DNA of 58,688 nt from an uncultured Lachnospiraceae bacterium (GTDB taxonomy: Bacteria; Bacillota; Clostridia; Lachnospirales; Lachnospiraceae), in contig CAMBAN010000004.1 of NCBI GenBank assembly GCA_945864145.1, positions 1 to 58,688 on the forward strand. The letters are read 5' to 3'. Position 1 is the stretch's first letter; each line of letters opens with the position of its first letter. Below, in pieces: positions 24,183 to 32,445 of this stretch. The position numbers and the translations under genes were made by a program. The notes beneath the pieces were generated by a model. That model had not been told where the DNA came from. It searched no databases and saw nothing but the letters and a program-made list of their open reading frames with translations.

Positions 24183-25634
24183 ATGTTTGATGTAGTTGTT
24201 ATCGGAGCCGGTGTTACAGGATGTTGTATTGCAAGAGAACTGGCAAAGACCCAAAGAGACATACTGGTGTTAGAAGCATCCAGTGATATTTGCGAGGGGA
24301 CTTCAAAGGCAAATAGCGGTATTGCGCATGCGGGGTTTGATGCAGTACCGGGTACTTTAAAAGCAAAGATGAATGTAAGAGGAAGTGAACTGTTAGCAGA
24401 GCTTGCCCCAAAGCTGGAGTTTCCGTATCGTCAAAATGGCTCCTTGGTTCTTTGCTTTGAAGAGGAAAATAAGTATAAGCTGCAGGAGCTCTTTGAGAGA
24501 GGTGTAGCCAATGGTGTTGAGGGCTTACAGCTTTTAGAAAAGGAGGAGGTACTTTCCTTAGAGCCCGGTCTTACAGATCATGTGGTAGCAGCTCTATATG
24601 CACCGACAGGAGGAATCGTTTGTCCCTTTGGCTTAACGATTGCCATGGCAGAAAATGCAGCACAAAACGGTGTTATTTTTAAACGAAATAAGGAAGTGAC
24701 AAATGTGTCACAAACAGAAGGAGGATATGAAATTACCTGCGCAGATGGAGAAAAAATAGAGAGCAAAATAGTAATCAATGCAGCAGGTGTTTTTGCGGAT
24801 GTCATTCACAATATGCTTCCCAAGCATGAGAAAATGAAAATCATTGCAAGAAAAGGAGAGTATTGTCTGTATGATAAAAAGGCAGGAAATCTGGTAGATA
24901 AAACGATTTTTCAATTACCCGGTCAATACGGAAAAGGTGTGTTAGTCACACCGACGGTACATGGCAATCTGCTGATTGGTCCGACAGCAGTGGATGTGGA
25001 AGACAAAGATGGCGTAAATACCACAGGACAGGGTCTTTCACAGGTGCTGGAAAAATCCGCACTCAGCGTCAAAAAGTTGCCACCTGCAAAACAGATTATT
25101 ACCTCTTTTGCAGGTATGAGAGCCCATTTGGAGACAGATGATTTTGTGATAGAGGAATCAAAGGTATATCCCGGATTTATCGATGTAGCAGGGATTGAAT
25201 CACCGGGGCTTACCAGTGCACCGGCGATTGGCGAATATGTGGCAGAGCTTGTAAATAACTTACAGCCAGGAGAAGAAAGAACAGACTTTATAGAAACAAG
25301 AAATGCAATCCCTAATATGAATGAACTGAGTCTTGAGGAAAAAGAGGCACTCATCGCAAAAAATCCGGCCTTTGCACAGATTATCTGTCGTTGCGAATCT
25401 ATCACAGAGGGCGAAATTTTAGAGGCTATTCACAGACCTGTGGGAGCAACTACCTTAGACGGTGTTAAAAGAAGAACCAGAGCAGGGATGGGGCGATGTC
25501 AGGGAGGCTTCTGCTCACCAAAGATTACAAAAATCCTGTCAGAAGAGCTTCATGTTCCTATGGAAGAGATTAGAAAATCAGGAAAAGATGCAGTGCTTTT
25601 GGTAGGAAACACAAAACAGATGCAGAAAGGTTAG
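24183..25634 (+). CDS. Glycerol-3-phosphate dehydrogenase-like flavoprotein with [2Fe-2S] domain
   Basis: 483 residues from ATG 24183 (AAGGAAGAGGAGAG upstream); an earlier in-frame start at 24141 lies inside the leader terminator. The N-terminus has the FAD-binding VVIGAGVTGCCIARELAK (DAO/GlpD fold). The C-terminus has a BFD-like [2Fe-2S] domain with four Cys (CRCE...CQGGFC). It probably oxidises glycerol-3-phosphate to DHAP, working with the two next genes as an anaerobic GlpABC-like complex without a membrane anchor. The three genes are close-packed. Confidence 0.88.
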   Translation: MFDVVVIGAGVTGCCIARELAKTQRDILVLEASSDICEGTSKANSGIAHAGFDAVPGTLKAKMNVRGSELLAELAPKLEFPYRQNGSLVLCFEEENKYKLQELFERGVANGVEGLQLLEKEEVLSLEPGLTDHVVAALYAPTGGIVCPFGLTIAMAENAAQNGVIFKRNKEVTNVSQTEGGYEITCADGEKIESKIVINAAGVFADVIHNMLPKHEKMKIIARKGEYCLYDKKAGNLVDKTIFQLPGQYGKGVLVTPTVHGNLLIGPTAVDVEDKDGVNTTGQGLSQVLEKSALSVKKLPPAKQIITSFAGMRAHLETDDFVIEESKVYPGFIDVAGIESPGLTSAPAIGEYVAELVNNLQPGEERTDFIETRNAIPNMNELSLEEKEALIAKNPAFAQIICRCESITEGEILEAIHRPVGATTLDGVKRRTRAGMGRCQGGFCSPKITKILSEELHVPMEEIRKSGKDAVLLVGNTKQMQKG

Positions 25635-25643
25635 GGATAGAAC

Positions 25644-26948
25644 ATGAAAAAGAAAATTGCAATCATTGGCGGTGGTCCTGCAGGTATGGCAGCAGCATTA
25701 GGTGCGCAAGAGGCAGGCATTTCACCGGAGGATATTATCATATTAGAAAGAGACAAGGAGCTTGGAGGTATTTTAAATCAGTGTATTCATAACGGTTTTG
25801 GATTACATACCTTTAAGGAGGAGTTGACAGGACCGGAATACGCAGCACGGTTTGCACAAAAAGTGATAGAAAAGAAAATTCCTTATTTATTACAAACGAT
25901 GGTCATGCATATAGAGCCGGGAGAAACGAAAAAAATTCTTGCCATGAATAAGGAACAGGGCATTCTAAAGATTGAGGCGGATGCGGTAGTGCTTGCTATG
26001 GGCTGCAGGGAAAGACCAAGAGGAGCCTTAAATATTCCGGGATATCGTCCTGCCGGTATCTACTCTGCAGGAACAGCACAGTATTATGTGAATATCGAAG
26101 GAAAAATGCCGGGAAAAGAAGTGGTTATTTTAGGAAGTGGTGATATTGGACTGATTATGGCAAGGCGAATGACCTTAGAAGGGGCACATGTGCATGCAGT
26201 GGCAGAGCTGATGCCATATTCCGGTGGATTAAAGAGAAACATAGTACAGTGTCTGCAGGATTACAATATTCCTTTACTGCTTAGCCATACAGTTGTCGAT
26301 ATCCAGGGGAAGGAGCGGGTAGAGGGTGTAACCTTAGCAAAGGTAGATGAAAAAGGAAAGCCGATTCCGGGTACGGAAATTCATTATCCTTGCGACACCT
26401 TGCTGCTATCCTGTGGTTTGATTCCTGAAAACGAGCTCTCCTCTGATTGCGGTGTGGATTTGAGTCCTGTTACATCCGGTCCGGTCGTAAATGAAAGCCT
26501 GGAAACGAATGTAGGCGGTATTTTTGCCTGCGGTAATGTACTTCACGTACATGATTTGGTGGATTATGTATCAGGAGAAGCAAAAGAAGCAGGAGAAAAT
26601 GCAGCACAGTATTGCATGGAAAAGAAGACTCTTTCCATGGAAACAAAGACTGCTTTAACAGATAATGTCATTACGATTTTGCCGGAGCAGGGAGTAAGAT
26701 ATACAGTACCTTCTCTCATTCGTATAGAACATATGAAGGAAAAACAGACAGTGCGCTTCCGTGTTGGGCAGGAATATAAAAATGTCAAAGTTGCAATTTA
26801 CAGGGATGATGAGCTGTTAAGGACATTGCCGAAAAGAACAATGGCACCCGGAGAAATGGAAAACGTCATTTTACTCAAAAAGGATTTGGTAGATGAAGAA
26901 GGGAAGATGCCTGAAAATATTCGTATCTTGATTGAACAAAATGTATAA
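25644..26948 (+). CDS. FAD/NAD(P)-dependent oxidoreductase partner of the glp operon
   Basis: 434 residues. It opens with the dinucleotide fold IAIIGGGPAGMAAALGA and has a second nucleotide-binding motif VVILGSGDIGLIMARRM (about residues 160-176), plus GGIFACGNVLHVHDLVDYVS near the end. This pyridine-nucleotide-disulphide-reductase fold without the redox-active Cys pair passes electrons between NAD(P)H and the preceding flavoprotein. It starts 10 bp after the previous stop. Confidence 0.88.
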   Translation: MKKKIAIIGGGPAGMAAALGAQEAGISPEDIIILERDKELGGILNQCIHNGFGLHTFKEELTGPEYAARFAQKVIEKKIPYLLQTMVMHIEPGETKKILAMNKEQGILKIEADAVVLAMGCRERPRGALNIPGYRPAGIYSAGTAQYYVNIEGKMPGKEVVILGSGDIGLIMARRMTLEGAHVHAVAELMPYSGGLKRNIVQCLQDYNIPLLLSHTVVDIQGKERVEGVTLAKVDEKGKPIPGTEIHYPCDTLLLSCGLIPENELSSDCGVDLSPVTSGPVVNESLETNVGGIFACGNVLHVHDLVDYVSGEAKEAGENAAQYCMEKKTLSMETKTALTDNVITILPEQGVRYTVPSLIRIEHMKEKQTVRFRVGQEYKNVKVAIYRDDELLRTLPKRTMAPGEMENVILLKKDLVDEEGKMPENIRILIEQNV

Positions 26949-26961
26949 GGAGATGACACAT

Positions 26962-27336
26962 ATGTCAGAAATAAAGGAATTGATTTGTATCGGATGTCCG
27001 CTTGGTTGTCCTTTAACAGTGGAAATGGAACAGAAAGAAGTGCTGTCTGTGACCGGAAATACCTGTGCAAATGGTGACAGATATGCCAGAAAGGAGGTTA
27101 CAGACCCAAGAAGAACTGTTACGAGTACTGTGATAGTAGAGGGCGGAGAACAGGCAGTTGTTTCTGTAAAAACTGCTTTGGATATCCCCAAAAATAAAAT
27201 ATTTGACTGTATGGCAGAATTAGCTAAAATAAAAATATCTGCACCTGTTGCGATAGGTGATGTAGTAGTAAAAAATATCGCAGATACAGGCGTTTCTGTT
27301 GTTGCTACAAGGGCAGTAGCAAAGCAGATGCGCTAA
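26962..27336 (+). CDS. CxGCP-motif protein of the glp operon (DUF1667)
   Basis: 124 residues from ATG 26962, chosen because AAGGAG lies 9 bp upstream; it starts 13 bp after the previous gene. The N-terminus CIGCPLGCPLTV has three Cys in a metal/FeS-type motif, with another Cys in GNTCANGDRYA. DUF1667 always accompanies this dehydrogenase pair in Firmicutes and is thought to be an FeS electron-transfer subunit, replacing GlpC. Confidence 0.88.
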   Translation: MSEIKELICIGCPLGCPLTVEMEQKEVLSVTGNTCANGDRYARKEVTDPRRTVTSTVIVEGGEQAVVSVKTALDIPKNKIFDCMAELAKIKISAPVAIGDVVVKNIADTGVSVVATRAVAKQMR

Positions 27337-27362
27337 AGGATAAAAGAGAAGGAGTTTAGGGT

Positions 27363-28859
27363 ATGGACAACGGAAAGTATATTATGGCGCTTGACCAGGG
27401 AACAACGAGCTCAAGGTGTATTTTGTTTGATAAAGAAGGTAATATTTTGAGCATGGTACAAAGAGAGTTCGAACAGATTTATCCAAAGGCCGGCTGGGTG
27501 GAGCACAATCCAATGGAAATCTGGTCCTCTCAACTTGCAGTTGCAACGGAGGCTATGGCAAAGGTGGGGGCTGATGCTTCGTCTATCGCGGCACTGGGTA
27601 TTACCAATCAAAGAGAGACATCGATTGTGTGGAGCAAGGAAACGGGTCTTCCCGTCTATAATGCCATTTGCTGGCAGTGTCACAGAACGGCAGATATGAT
27701 AGAGGAACTGAAAAAGGATGGCTTTGATGAGGTCATTCGAAAAAAGACAGGACTTGTACCGGATGCCTATTTTAGTGCTACAAAAATTGCATGGATTTTA
27801 GATAATGTAGAAGGTGCAAGAGAAAGGGCAGAACAGGGAGAGCTGCTCTTTGGTACGGTAGATACCTGGCTTATCTGGAATCTGACTAAGGGGCGTATTT
27901 TTGTAACAGATTATACAAATGCATCCAGAACGATGCTTTTCAACATTCATGAAAAATGCTGGGATGAGGAGTTACTGGAGCGTTTTCGTATCCCAAGAAG
28001 TATGCTTGCAGAGGTAAAACCATCAAGCTGTGTCTATGGGATGACTGATGATGGATTGCTTGGCGGTGAAATCAAAATTGCCGGGGCTGCAGGTGACCAG
28101 CAGGCGGCACTTTTTGGACAGTGCTGCTTTGAAGAAGGTGATGTAAAAAATACCTATGGTACAGGCTGTTTCTTACTTATGAATACAGGAAATAGAGCGA
28201 TTACCTCAGAGCATGGACTTTTAACTACGATTGCCGCAAGTGAAAAAGAGGAGCTGGAATATGCCTTGGAAGGTAGTGTTTTTGTAGCCGGAGCAGCAAT
28301 TCAGTGGTTGCGTGATGAAATGCGTATGCTCAAAAATTCAGCACAGTCTCAGGAATACGCAGAAGCAGTTGAGGATACCAATGGTGTTTATGTAGTGCCG
28401 GCTTTTACAGGTCTTGGTGCACCGTATTGGAATCAGTATTGCAGAGGTATGGTAGTAGGCATTACAAGAGGCTGCAGTAAAGAGCATTTTATCAGAGCGA
28501 CCTTAGAATCTCTTGCATATCAGACCCATAGCGTGCTGCGTGCCATGGAACATGACACAGGTGTCACAATCAAGACACTTCGCGTAGACGGCGGGGCAAG
28601 TGCCAATGACTTTTTGATGCAGTTCCAGGCAGACATATTAAAGGGAGATGTGCTCAGACCAAGCTGTATTGAAACAACAGCCCTGGGTGCGGATTATCTT
28701 GCCGGTCTTGCAGTAGGATATTGGAAGGATAAAGATGAAATCCGCTCAAACTGGCAGCTTTCAAAACGTTTTGTGCCAACGATGCCGGAAGAAGCCAGAA
28801 AGAACCGATTACGTGGATGGGATAAAGCAGTAAAATGTGCTCTGATGTGGCAGGAATAA
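27363..28859 (+). CDS. glpK: Glycerol kinase
   Basis: 498 residues, the normal length. FGGY-family motifs are all present: [16 protein letters not shown] near the start, [27 protein letters not shown], and [20 protein letters not shown]. It phosphorylates glycerol to glycerol-3-phosphate, the GlpP inducer, and closes the operon. No glycerol facilitator is encoded in the window. The His phosphorylated by HPr in many Firmicutes may be in EHGLLTTIA but this is uncertain. Confidence 0.97.
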   Translation: MDNGKYIMALDQGTTSSRCILFDKEGNILSMVQREFEQIYPKAGWVEHNPMEIWSSQLAVATEAMAKVGADASSIAALGITNQRETSIVWSKETGLPVYNAICWQCHRTADMIEELKKDGFDEVIRKKTGLVPDAYFSATKIAWILDNVEGARERAEQGELLFGTVDTWLIWNLTKGRIFVTDYTNASRTMLFNIHEKCWDEELLERFRIPRSMLAEVKPSSCVYGMTDDGLLGGEIKIAGAAGDQQAALFGQCCFEEGDVKNTYGTGCFLLMNTGNRAITSEHGLLTTIAASEKEELEYALEGSVFVAGAAIQWLRDEMRMLKNSAQSQEYAEAVEDTNGVYVVPAFTGLGAPYWNQYCRGMVVGITRGCSKEHFIRATLESLAYQTHSVLRAMEHDTGVTIKTLRVDGGASANDFLMQFQADILKGDVLRPSCIETTALGADYLAGLAVGYWKDKDEIRSNWQLSKRFVPTMPEEARKNRLRGWDKAVKCALMWQE

Positions 28860-28870
28860 GAGATAAGCAT

Positions 28871-28900
28871 AAAACACCGGTCATTTTTGACCGGTGTTTT
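28871..28900. terminator. Bidirectional terminator between glpK and the AraC gene
   Basis: AAAACACCGGTCA pairs with TGACCGGTGTTTT around a TTTT loop. It overlaps the last codons of the convergent AraC gene. Confidence 0.85.
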
Positions 28901-29762
28901 GCAAACGATATTGTTTTGGTGTGACGTTTTTATATTTTTTAAAAGTTTTTATCATATGGCTGCAGTCGGAAAAACCTGTTTCCTGACTGATAAAGGTTAA
29001 GTCGAAATCTGTAAATAATAGCATGTCCTCGGCCTTTGTTACGCGAATATATTCGATATATTCTTTGCAGGAACGACCGTAAATCTGCTTGAATTTCTTT
29101 GCAAAAAAGGAATAGCTCATGTTACAGCGATTGGCAAGATCCTCCACCTTTAATACCTGGTTTGAATGGGAATCAATATACTCTGTAATGGCATCGATAG
29201 AATGGTCTGATGGCTGAGCAACCTGCAAAGAAGGCTGGAATCCAAGAGTACGCCAGACTCTTACCATCGTAAGTAAAATATTGCTGACAGCCGAGCGCAT
29301 AGCAGCATGATAGCCATAATCCTTTTCTGAATACTCATAGCTTAGCACTTTGAAATAGGCTTCTACCGGGTAAGGAGAAAGGGCATCGCCGGTAAAGACG
29401 ACAGGTGTACAGGCATCATCCTTTGCCTGAAAAATCAGTGATTTTAAAGGTGGAATAAAATCTCTGCTTTCATGGAAAAGGTTTAAATCAAATTTTAACA
29501 CATAATAGCGTAAATGTTCTCCGGGATTTACATGATAAATGCCGTGCAGTTCTTTTGGCAGTAGTGCAATCATATCACCGGGCGCAAGAAGGTACTCTTT
29601 TTCACTGCTGGACAGGACTTTTACAGTTCCTTCTATAATATAAAGAATTTCCATGTAATAGTGCCAGTGCTGGTGAATAGGAAAGTCATGAATGTCTGTG
29701 TCAAAGATAAAAGCATCGTATGGAGTATTTAACATATCACCCTGCTCGAATAAATAGCGCAT
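28881..29762 (-). CDS. AraC-family regulator with N-terminal cupin
   Basis: 293 residues. Residues 20-100 form a cupin-type effector domain (FPIHQHWHYYMEILYIIEGTV, LLAPGDMIALLP). Residues about 190-293 hold the two AraC HTHs (LKVEDLANRCNMSYSFFAKKFKQ and LTFISQETGFSDCSHMIKTFKKY, then TPKQYR). It probably senses a sugar or other carbon source. Its target is unknown: the adjacent tRNA genes are not a natural target, and the glp operon already has GlpP. Confidence 0.9.
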   Translation of the reverse strand: MRYLFEQGDMLNTPYDAFIFDTDIHDFPIHQHWHYYMEILYIIEGTVKVLSSSEKEYLLAPGDMIALLPKELHGIYHVNPGEHLRYYVLKFDLNLFHESRDFIPPLKSLIFQAKDDACTPVVFTGDALSPYPVEAYFKVLSYEYSEKDYGYHAAMRSAVSNILLTMVRVWRTLGFQPSLQVAQPSDHSIDAITEYIDSHSNQVLKVEDLANRCNMSYSFFAKKFKQIYGRSCKEYIEYIRVTKAEDMLLFTDFDLTFISQETGFSDCSHMIKTFKKYKNVTPKQYRLQNTGQK

Positions 29763-29902
29763 AACTTCTTCTCCCCTTTAAACAAAGATAGATTTATACT
29801 ATTTTTGAATTATATCATAACAAAAAATGTTATGCCATAATATATAAAATTTTGAAACTTTTTCTAAAAACAAAGAAAGGTGTGCGAATACTTTTTTGGG
29901 GG

Positions 29903-29931
29903 TTGACATACCTTGCTTAATCATGTACAAT
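29903..29931 (+). promoter_or_regulatory. Promoter of the first tRNA pair
   Basis: TTGACA and TACAAT with a 17-bp spacer, about 30 bp upstream of tRNA-Phe. Near-consensus, as expected for stable RNA. Confidence 0.75.
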
Positions 29932-29962
29932 TCATTTTGTCGCTTGACGAAGAAGAGCGCAA

Positions 29963-30035
<73 letters not shown>

Positions 30036-30039
30036 TTAT

Positions 30040-30110
30040 GCGGGTGTAGTTCAATGGTAGAACACTAGCCTTCCAAGCTAGATACGTGGGTTCGATTCCC
30101 ATCACCCGCT
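30040..30110 (+). tRNA. tRNA-Gly (anticodon TCC)
   Basis: Acceptor GCGGGTG/CACCCGC, anticodon loop CTTCCAA (TCC), T-arm GGGTTCGATTCCC. It lies 4 bp after tRNA-Phe in the same transcript. Confidence 0.95.
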
Positions 30111-30181
30111 TTGGATAGGTAATTGCTTGATGTGATTGCGTGAAAGCCTATCTGAGGATATCAAAAAAAGAAAAAAAGTAG

Positions 30182-30210
30182 TTGACAAAAGTCAGAAAAT
30201 CTTATATGAT
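30182..30210 (+). promoter_or_regulatory. Promoter of the third tRNA
   Basis: TTGACA and TATGAT with exactly 17 bp between them, 29 bp upstream of the GCC tRNA. So the third tRNA has its own start. Confidence 0.75.
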
Positions 30211-30239
30211 ATCTAAGTCTGATACAGACATCACAACAT

Positions 30240-30312
30240 GCGATAGTGGCGTAGTTGGTAACGCGCGACCTTGCCAAGGTCGAGACCGCGGGTTCGAGCC
30301 CCGTCTATCGCT
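30240..30312 (+). tRNA. tRNA-Gly (anticodon GCC)
   Basis: Acceptor GCGATAG/CTATCGC, anticodon loop TTGCCAA (GCC), T-loop GGTTCGAGCC. CCA is not encoded. A long open frame across it is spurious. Confidence 0.95.
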
Positions 30313-30316
30313 CTCA

Positions 30317-30344
30317 CGTAATCCTAGCGGATTACGTTTTTCTT
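30317..30344 (+). terminator. Terminator of the third tRNA
   Basis: CGTAATCC pairs with GGATTACG around a TAGC loop, followed by TTTTTCTTT. Confidence 0.85.
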
Positions 30345-30400
30345 TAAAAGACAATATAGTTTGAGCTTTTGATTTGGTAAATAATTTTGCTTATGTCGCA

Positions 30401-30474
30401 GCGGGTAATAACTCGCTATTCGCTCTCTCAATAACGCCCGCAGGTTTATGATTACATAGATTTGCGGGTCTCTT
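30401..30474 (+). promoter_or_regulatory. Alternative hairpins with terminator, possible attenuator
   Basis: Three related segments are arranged in order: GCGGG (30401-30405), CCCGC (30437-30441) and TGCGGG (30463-30468), the last followed by a T-run. The middle one can pair with either side, and only the second pairing gives a terminator. The layout fits an attenuator, but the loop (about 20 nt) is long and the next gene (murI) starts 170 bp later. Confidence 0.3.
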
Positions 30475-30490
30475 TTTTGCTACTACAAAG

Positions 30491-30608
30491 CCGTGCACCA
30501 ATCGAGGCTATGCATCATGCAAGCTTGCTTGCAATGACTGCATAGCACCGATTGGTATACGGCGCGTAGCTCAAGCGAGCCGCCAGGCGAGCGTGCTACG
30601 CGGCACGG
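30491..30608. repeat. GC-rich multi-branched palindromic element
   Basis: Outer stem CCGTGC (30491-30496)/GCACGG (30603-30608) encloses two hairpins. The first is a near-continuous 60-nt hairpin: ACCAATCG/CGATTGGT, GCTATGCA/TGCATAGC and GCAAGC/GCTTGC. The second is GCGTAGC (30564-30570)/GCTACGC (30595-30601). The GC content is clearly above its surroundings. It could be a structured RNA, part of the murI leader, or an intergenic palindromic repeat; only one copy is in the window. Confidence 0.6.
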
Positions 30609-30645
30609 ATTTGCAGGTTGAACGTAGCGAAAGAAAGGACGCAAT

Positions 30646-31428
30646 ATGAATATTGGTATTTTTGATTCAGGTATTGGCGGCATCTCGATTTTACATCAGG
30701 CAATGCTTTCCCTGCCGAAAGAAAATTATATTTTTTATGCAGATACAGACCACGTTCCGTATGGTACGAAAAGTAAGGAACAGATTGTGGATTATGTAGA
30801 CCATATCATGCAGTTTATGATAGAATATAACTGCAAGGCAGTTGTGATTGCGTGTAATACTGCAACTGCGGCAGCGGCTCAGATAATGAGAGAAAAGTAT
30901 CATCTTCCTATTATTGGGATTGAGCCGGCTGTAAAGCCTGCTGTGGAACAGAGTGCGGGCAAGCGAGTGATGGTTATAGCAACGCCTTTGACCATTAAAG
31001 AACAAAAATTGAAAAATCTGGTGGATAGAATTGATGATACCCATCTGGTAGATTTGGTTCCGTTTCCCAAGCTTGTCCAGTTTGCAGAGAATGGTATTTT
31101 TGACACCAAAGAGGTGGAGGATTATATCATTGAAACACTGACAGACTATGATATGACTCGGTATGGAGAGTTTGTGCTGGGATGTACACACTTTAACTAT
31201 TTTAAGGACACTTTTAGAAAGCTGTTTCCTGAAAATGTACGGATAATCGATGGAAACGAGGGGACAATAAATCAGCTGAAACGTGTGCTGGAGAGTAGGA
31301 GGCTGTTAGAAGAAAATGAGGGTAGTGTCAGGTATTTTACCTCCGGCAGAGAAGTGACAGATAAGGAAGCACTAAATAGAATAGCAGCCTTGCATGTCAG
31401 ATTAGAAAACATGAGAAGTATTACATAA
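30646..31428 (+). CDS. murI: Glutamate racemase
   Basis: 260 residues, normal length. IGIFDSGIGGISIL opens the Asp/Glu racemase fold; the two catalytic Cys are in VIACNTATAAA (first) and VLGCTHFNYF (second). It makes D-glutamate for peptidoglycan. AAAGGACGC precedes the ATG at 30646. The following glycosyltransferase gene starts 23 bp later, so they may be co-transcribed. Confidence 0.95.
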   Translation: MNIGIFDSGIGGISILHQAMLSLPKENYIFYADTDHVPYGTKSKEQIVDYVDHIMQFMIEYNCKAVVIACNTATAAAAQIMREKYHLPIIGIEPAVKPAVEQSAGKRVMVIATPLTIKEQKLKNLVDRIDDTHLVDLVPFPKLVQFAENGIFDTKEVEDYIIETLTDYDMTRYGEFVLGCTHFNYFKDTFRKLFPENVRIIDGNEGTINQLKRVLESRRLLEENEGSVRYFTSGREVTDKEALNRIAALHVRLENMRSIT

Positions 31429-31451
31429 ATGAGAAAGGTACGGAACAAATT

Positions 31452-32390
31452 ATGGATGAAATCGCAGTGTTAATTCCTTGTTATAATGAAAGCAAAACAA
31501 TTGAAAAGGTCGTAAAGGATTTCAAAACAGCGCTTCCTGAGGCAGTTATCTATGTATATGATAATAATTCTACGGATGGTACGGCGGAAATCGCGAAAAA
31601 AGCCGGCGCAGTAGTACGCTACGAATATCAGCAGGGAAAAGGAAATGTTATCCGCAGAATGTTTCGTGAAATCGATGCGAAATGTTATATTATGACGGAT
31701 GGAGATGATACCTATCCTGCGGAGGAAGCAAGAAAGCTTTGTGAACCTGTTTTGAAAAGAAATGCAGATATGGTAGTAGGGGACAGACTTTCTTCTTCTT
31801 ATTTTGAAGAGAATAAAAGACCATTTCATAACTTTGGAAATTCTTTGGTACGTGCAAGTATTAACAGCATGTTTAAAAGCGATATTCGTGACATTATGAC
31901 AGGATACCGTGCATTCAGCTATTTATTTGTAAAATCATTCCCGGTATTATCAAAGGGCTTCGAGATAGAAACAGAAATGAGTATCCATGCTATTGATAAG
32001 AATATGCGTGTGGAGAATGTCATCATTCAGTATAGAGACAGACCGGAAGGCAGTGTATCAAAGCTTAACACGTATTCCGATGGAATCAAGGTATTGATGA
32101 CGATTCTGAAGCTTTATAAAAATTATAAGCCAATGAAATTTTTTGGCTGGATTGCGATAATACTTGCCGTTCTTGCGACTGTTTTTCTGATACCGGTGCT
32201 TTCTGCTTATGCAAGTACAGGCTTAGTGCTTCGCTTCCCGACTTTGATTGTATGCTGTTTTGTCTATTTAAGTGCAATACAAGCCTTTTTTGCAGGATTA
32301 ACACTTTCCACGATGAAGCAGAAAAATATGCAGGATTATGAAATGAATCTGATTATGCTGCAGCAGCATATCAATGCGGATAAATCTTGA
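31452..32390 (+). CDS. Membrane-anchored family-2 glycosyltransferase (DPM-synthase-like)
   Basis: 312 residues. Residues 1-220 are a GT-A domain (VLIPCYNESKTIEKVV, IYVYDNNSTDGT, the DGDDTYP metal motif near 77-83, and GYRAFSY). Two C-terminal membrane helices (about 225-245 and 260-285) anchor it. This matches polyprenyl-phosphate glycosyltransferases that load a sugar onto the lipid carrier. The acceptor and sugar are unknown. Confidence 0.88.
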   Translation: MDEIAVLIPCYNESKTIEKVVKDFKTALPEAVIYVYDNNSTDGTAEIAKKAGAVVRYEYQQGKGNVIRRMFREIDAKCYIMTDGDDTYPAEEARKLCEPVLKRNADMVVGDRLSSSYFEENKRPFHNFGNSLVRASINSMFKSDIRDIMTGYRAFSYLFVKSFPVLSKGFEIETEMSIHAIDKNMRVENVIIQYRDRPEGSVSKLNTYSDGIKVLMTILKLYKNYKPMKFFGWIAIILAVLATVFLIPVLSAYASTGLVLRFPTLIVCCFVYLSAIQAFFAGLTLSTMKQKNMQDYEMNLIMLQQHINADKS

Positions 32391-32410
32391 AACAAATGTT
32401 GATTGATAAA

Positions 32411-32424
32411 TCTGCTAAAGCAGA
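32411..32424 (+). repeat. 5'-UTR hairpin, copy 2
   Basis: TCTGC-TAAA-GCAGA preceded by ATAAA, ending 21 nt ahead of the start at 32446. See the copy at 20409. Confidence 0.5.
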
Positions 32425-32445
32425 TAGAGGTGTATATAAACAGAA

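Noticed and set aside
30182-30364. 60-residue frame
   Set aside because: It runs across the promoter and tRNA-Gly(GCC), so it is spurious.
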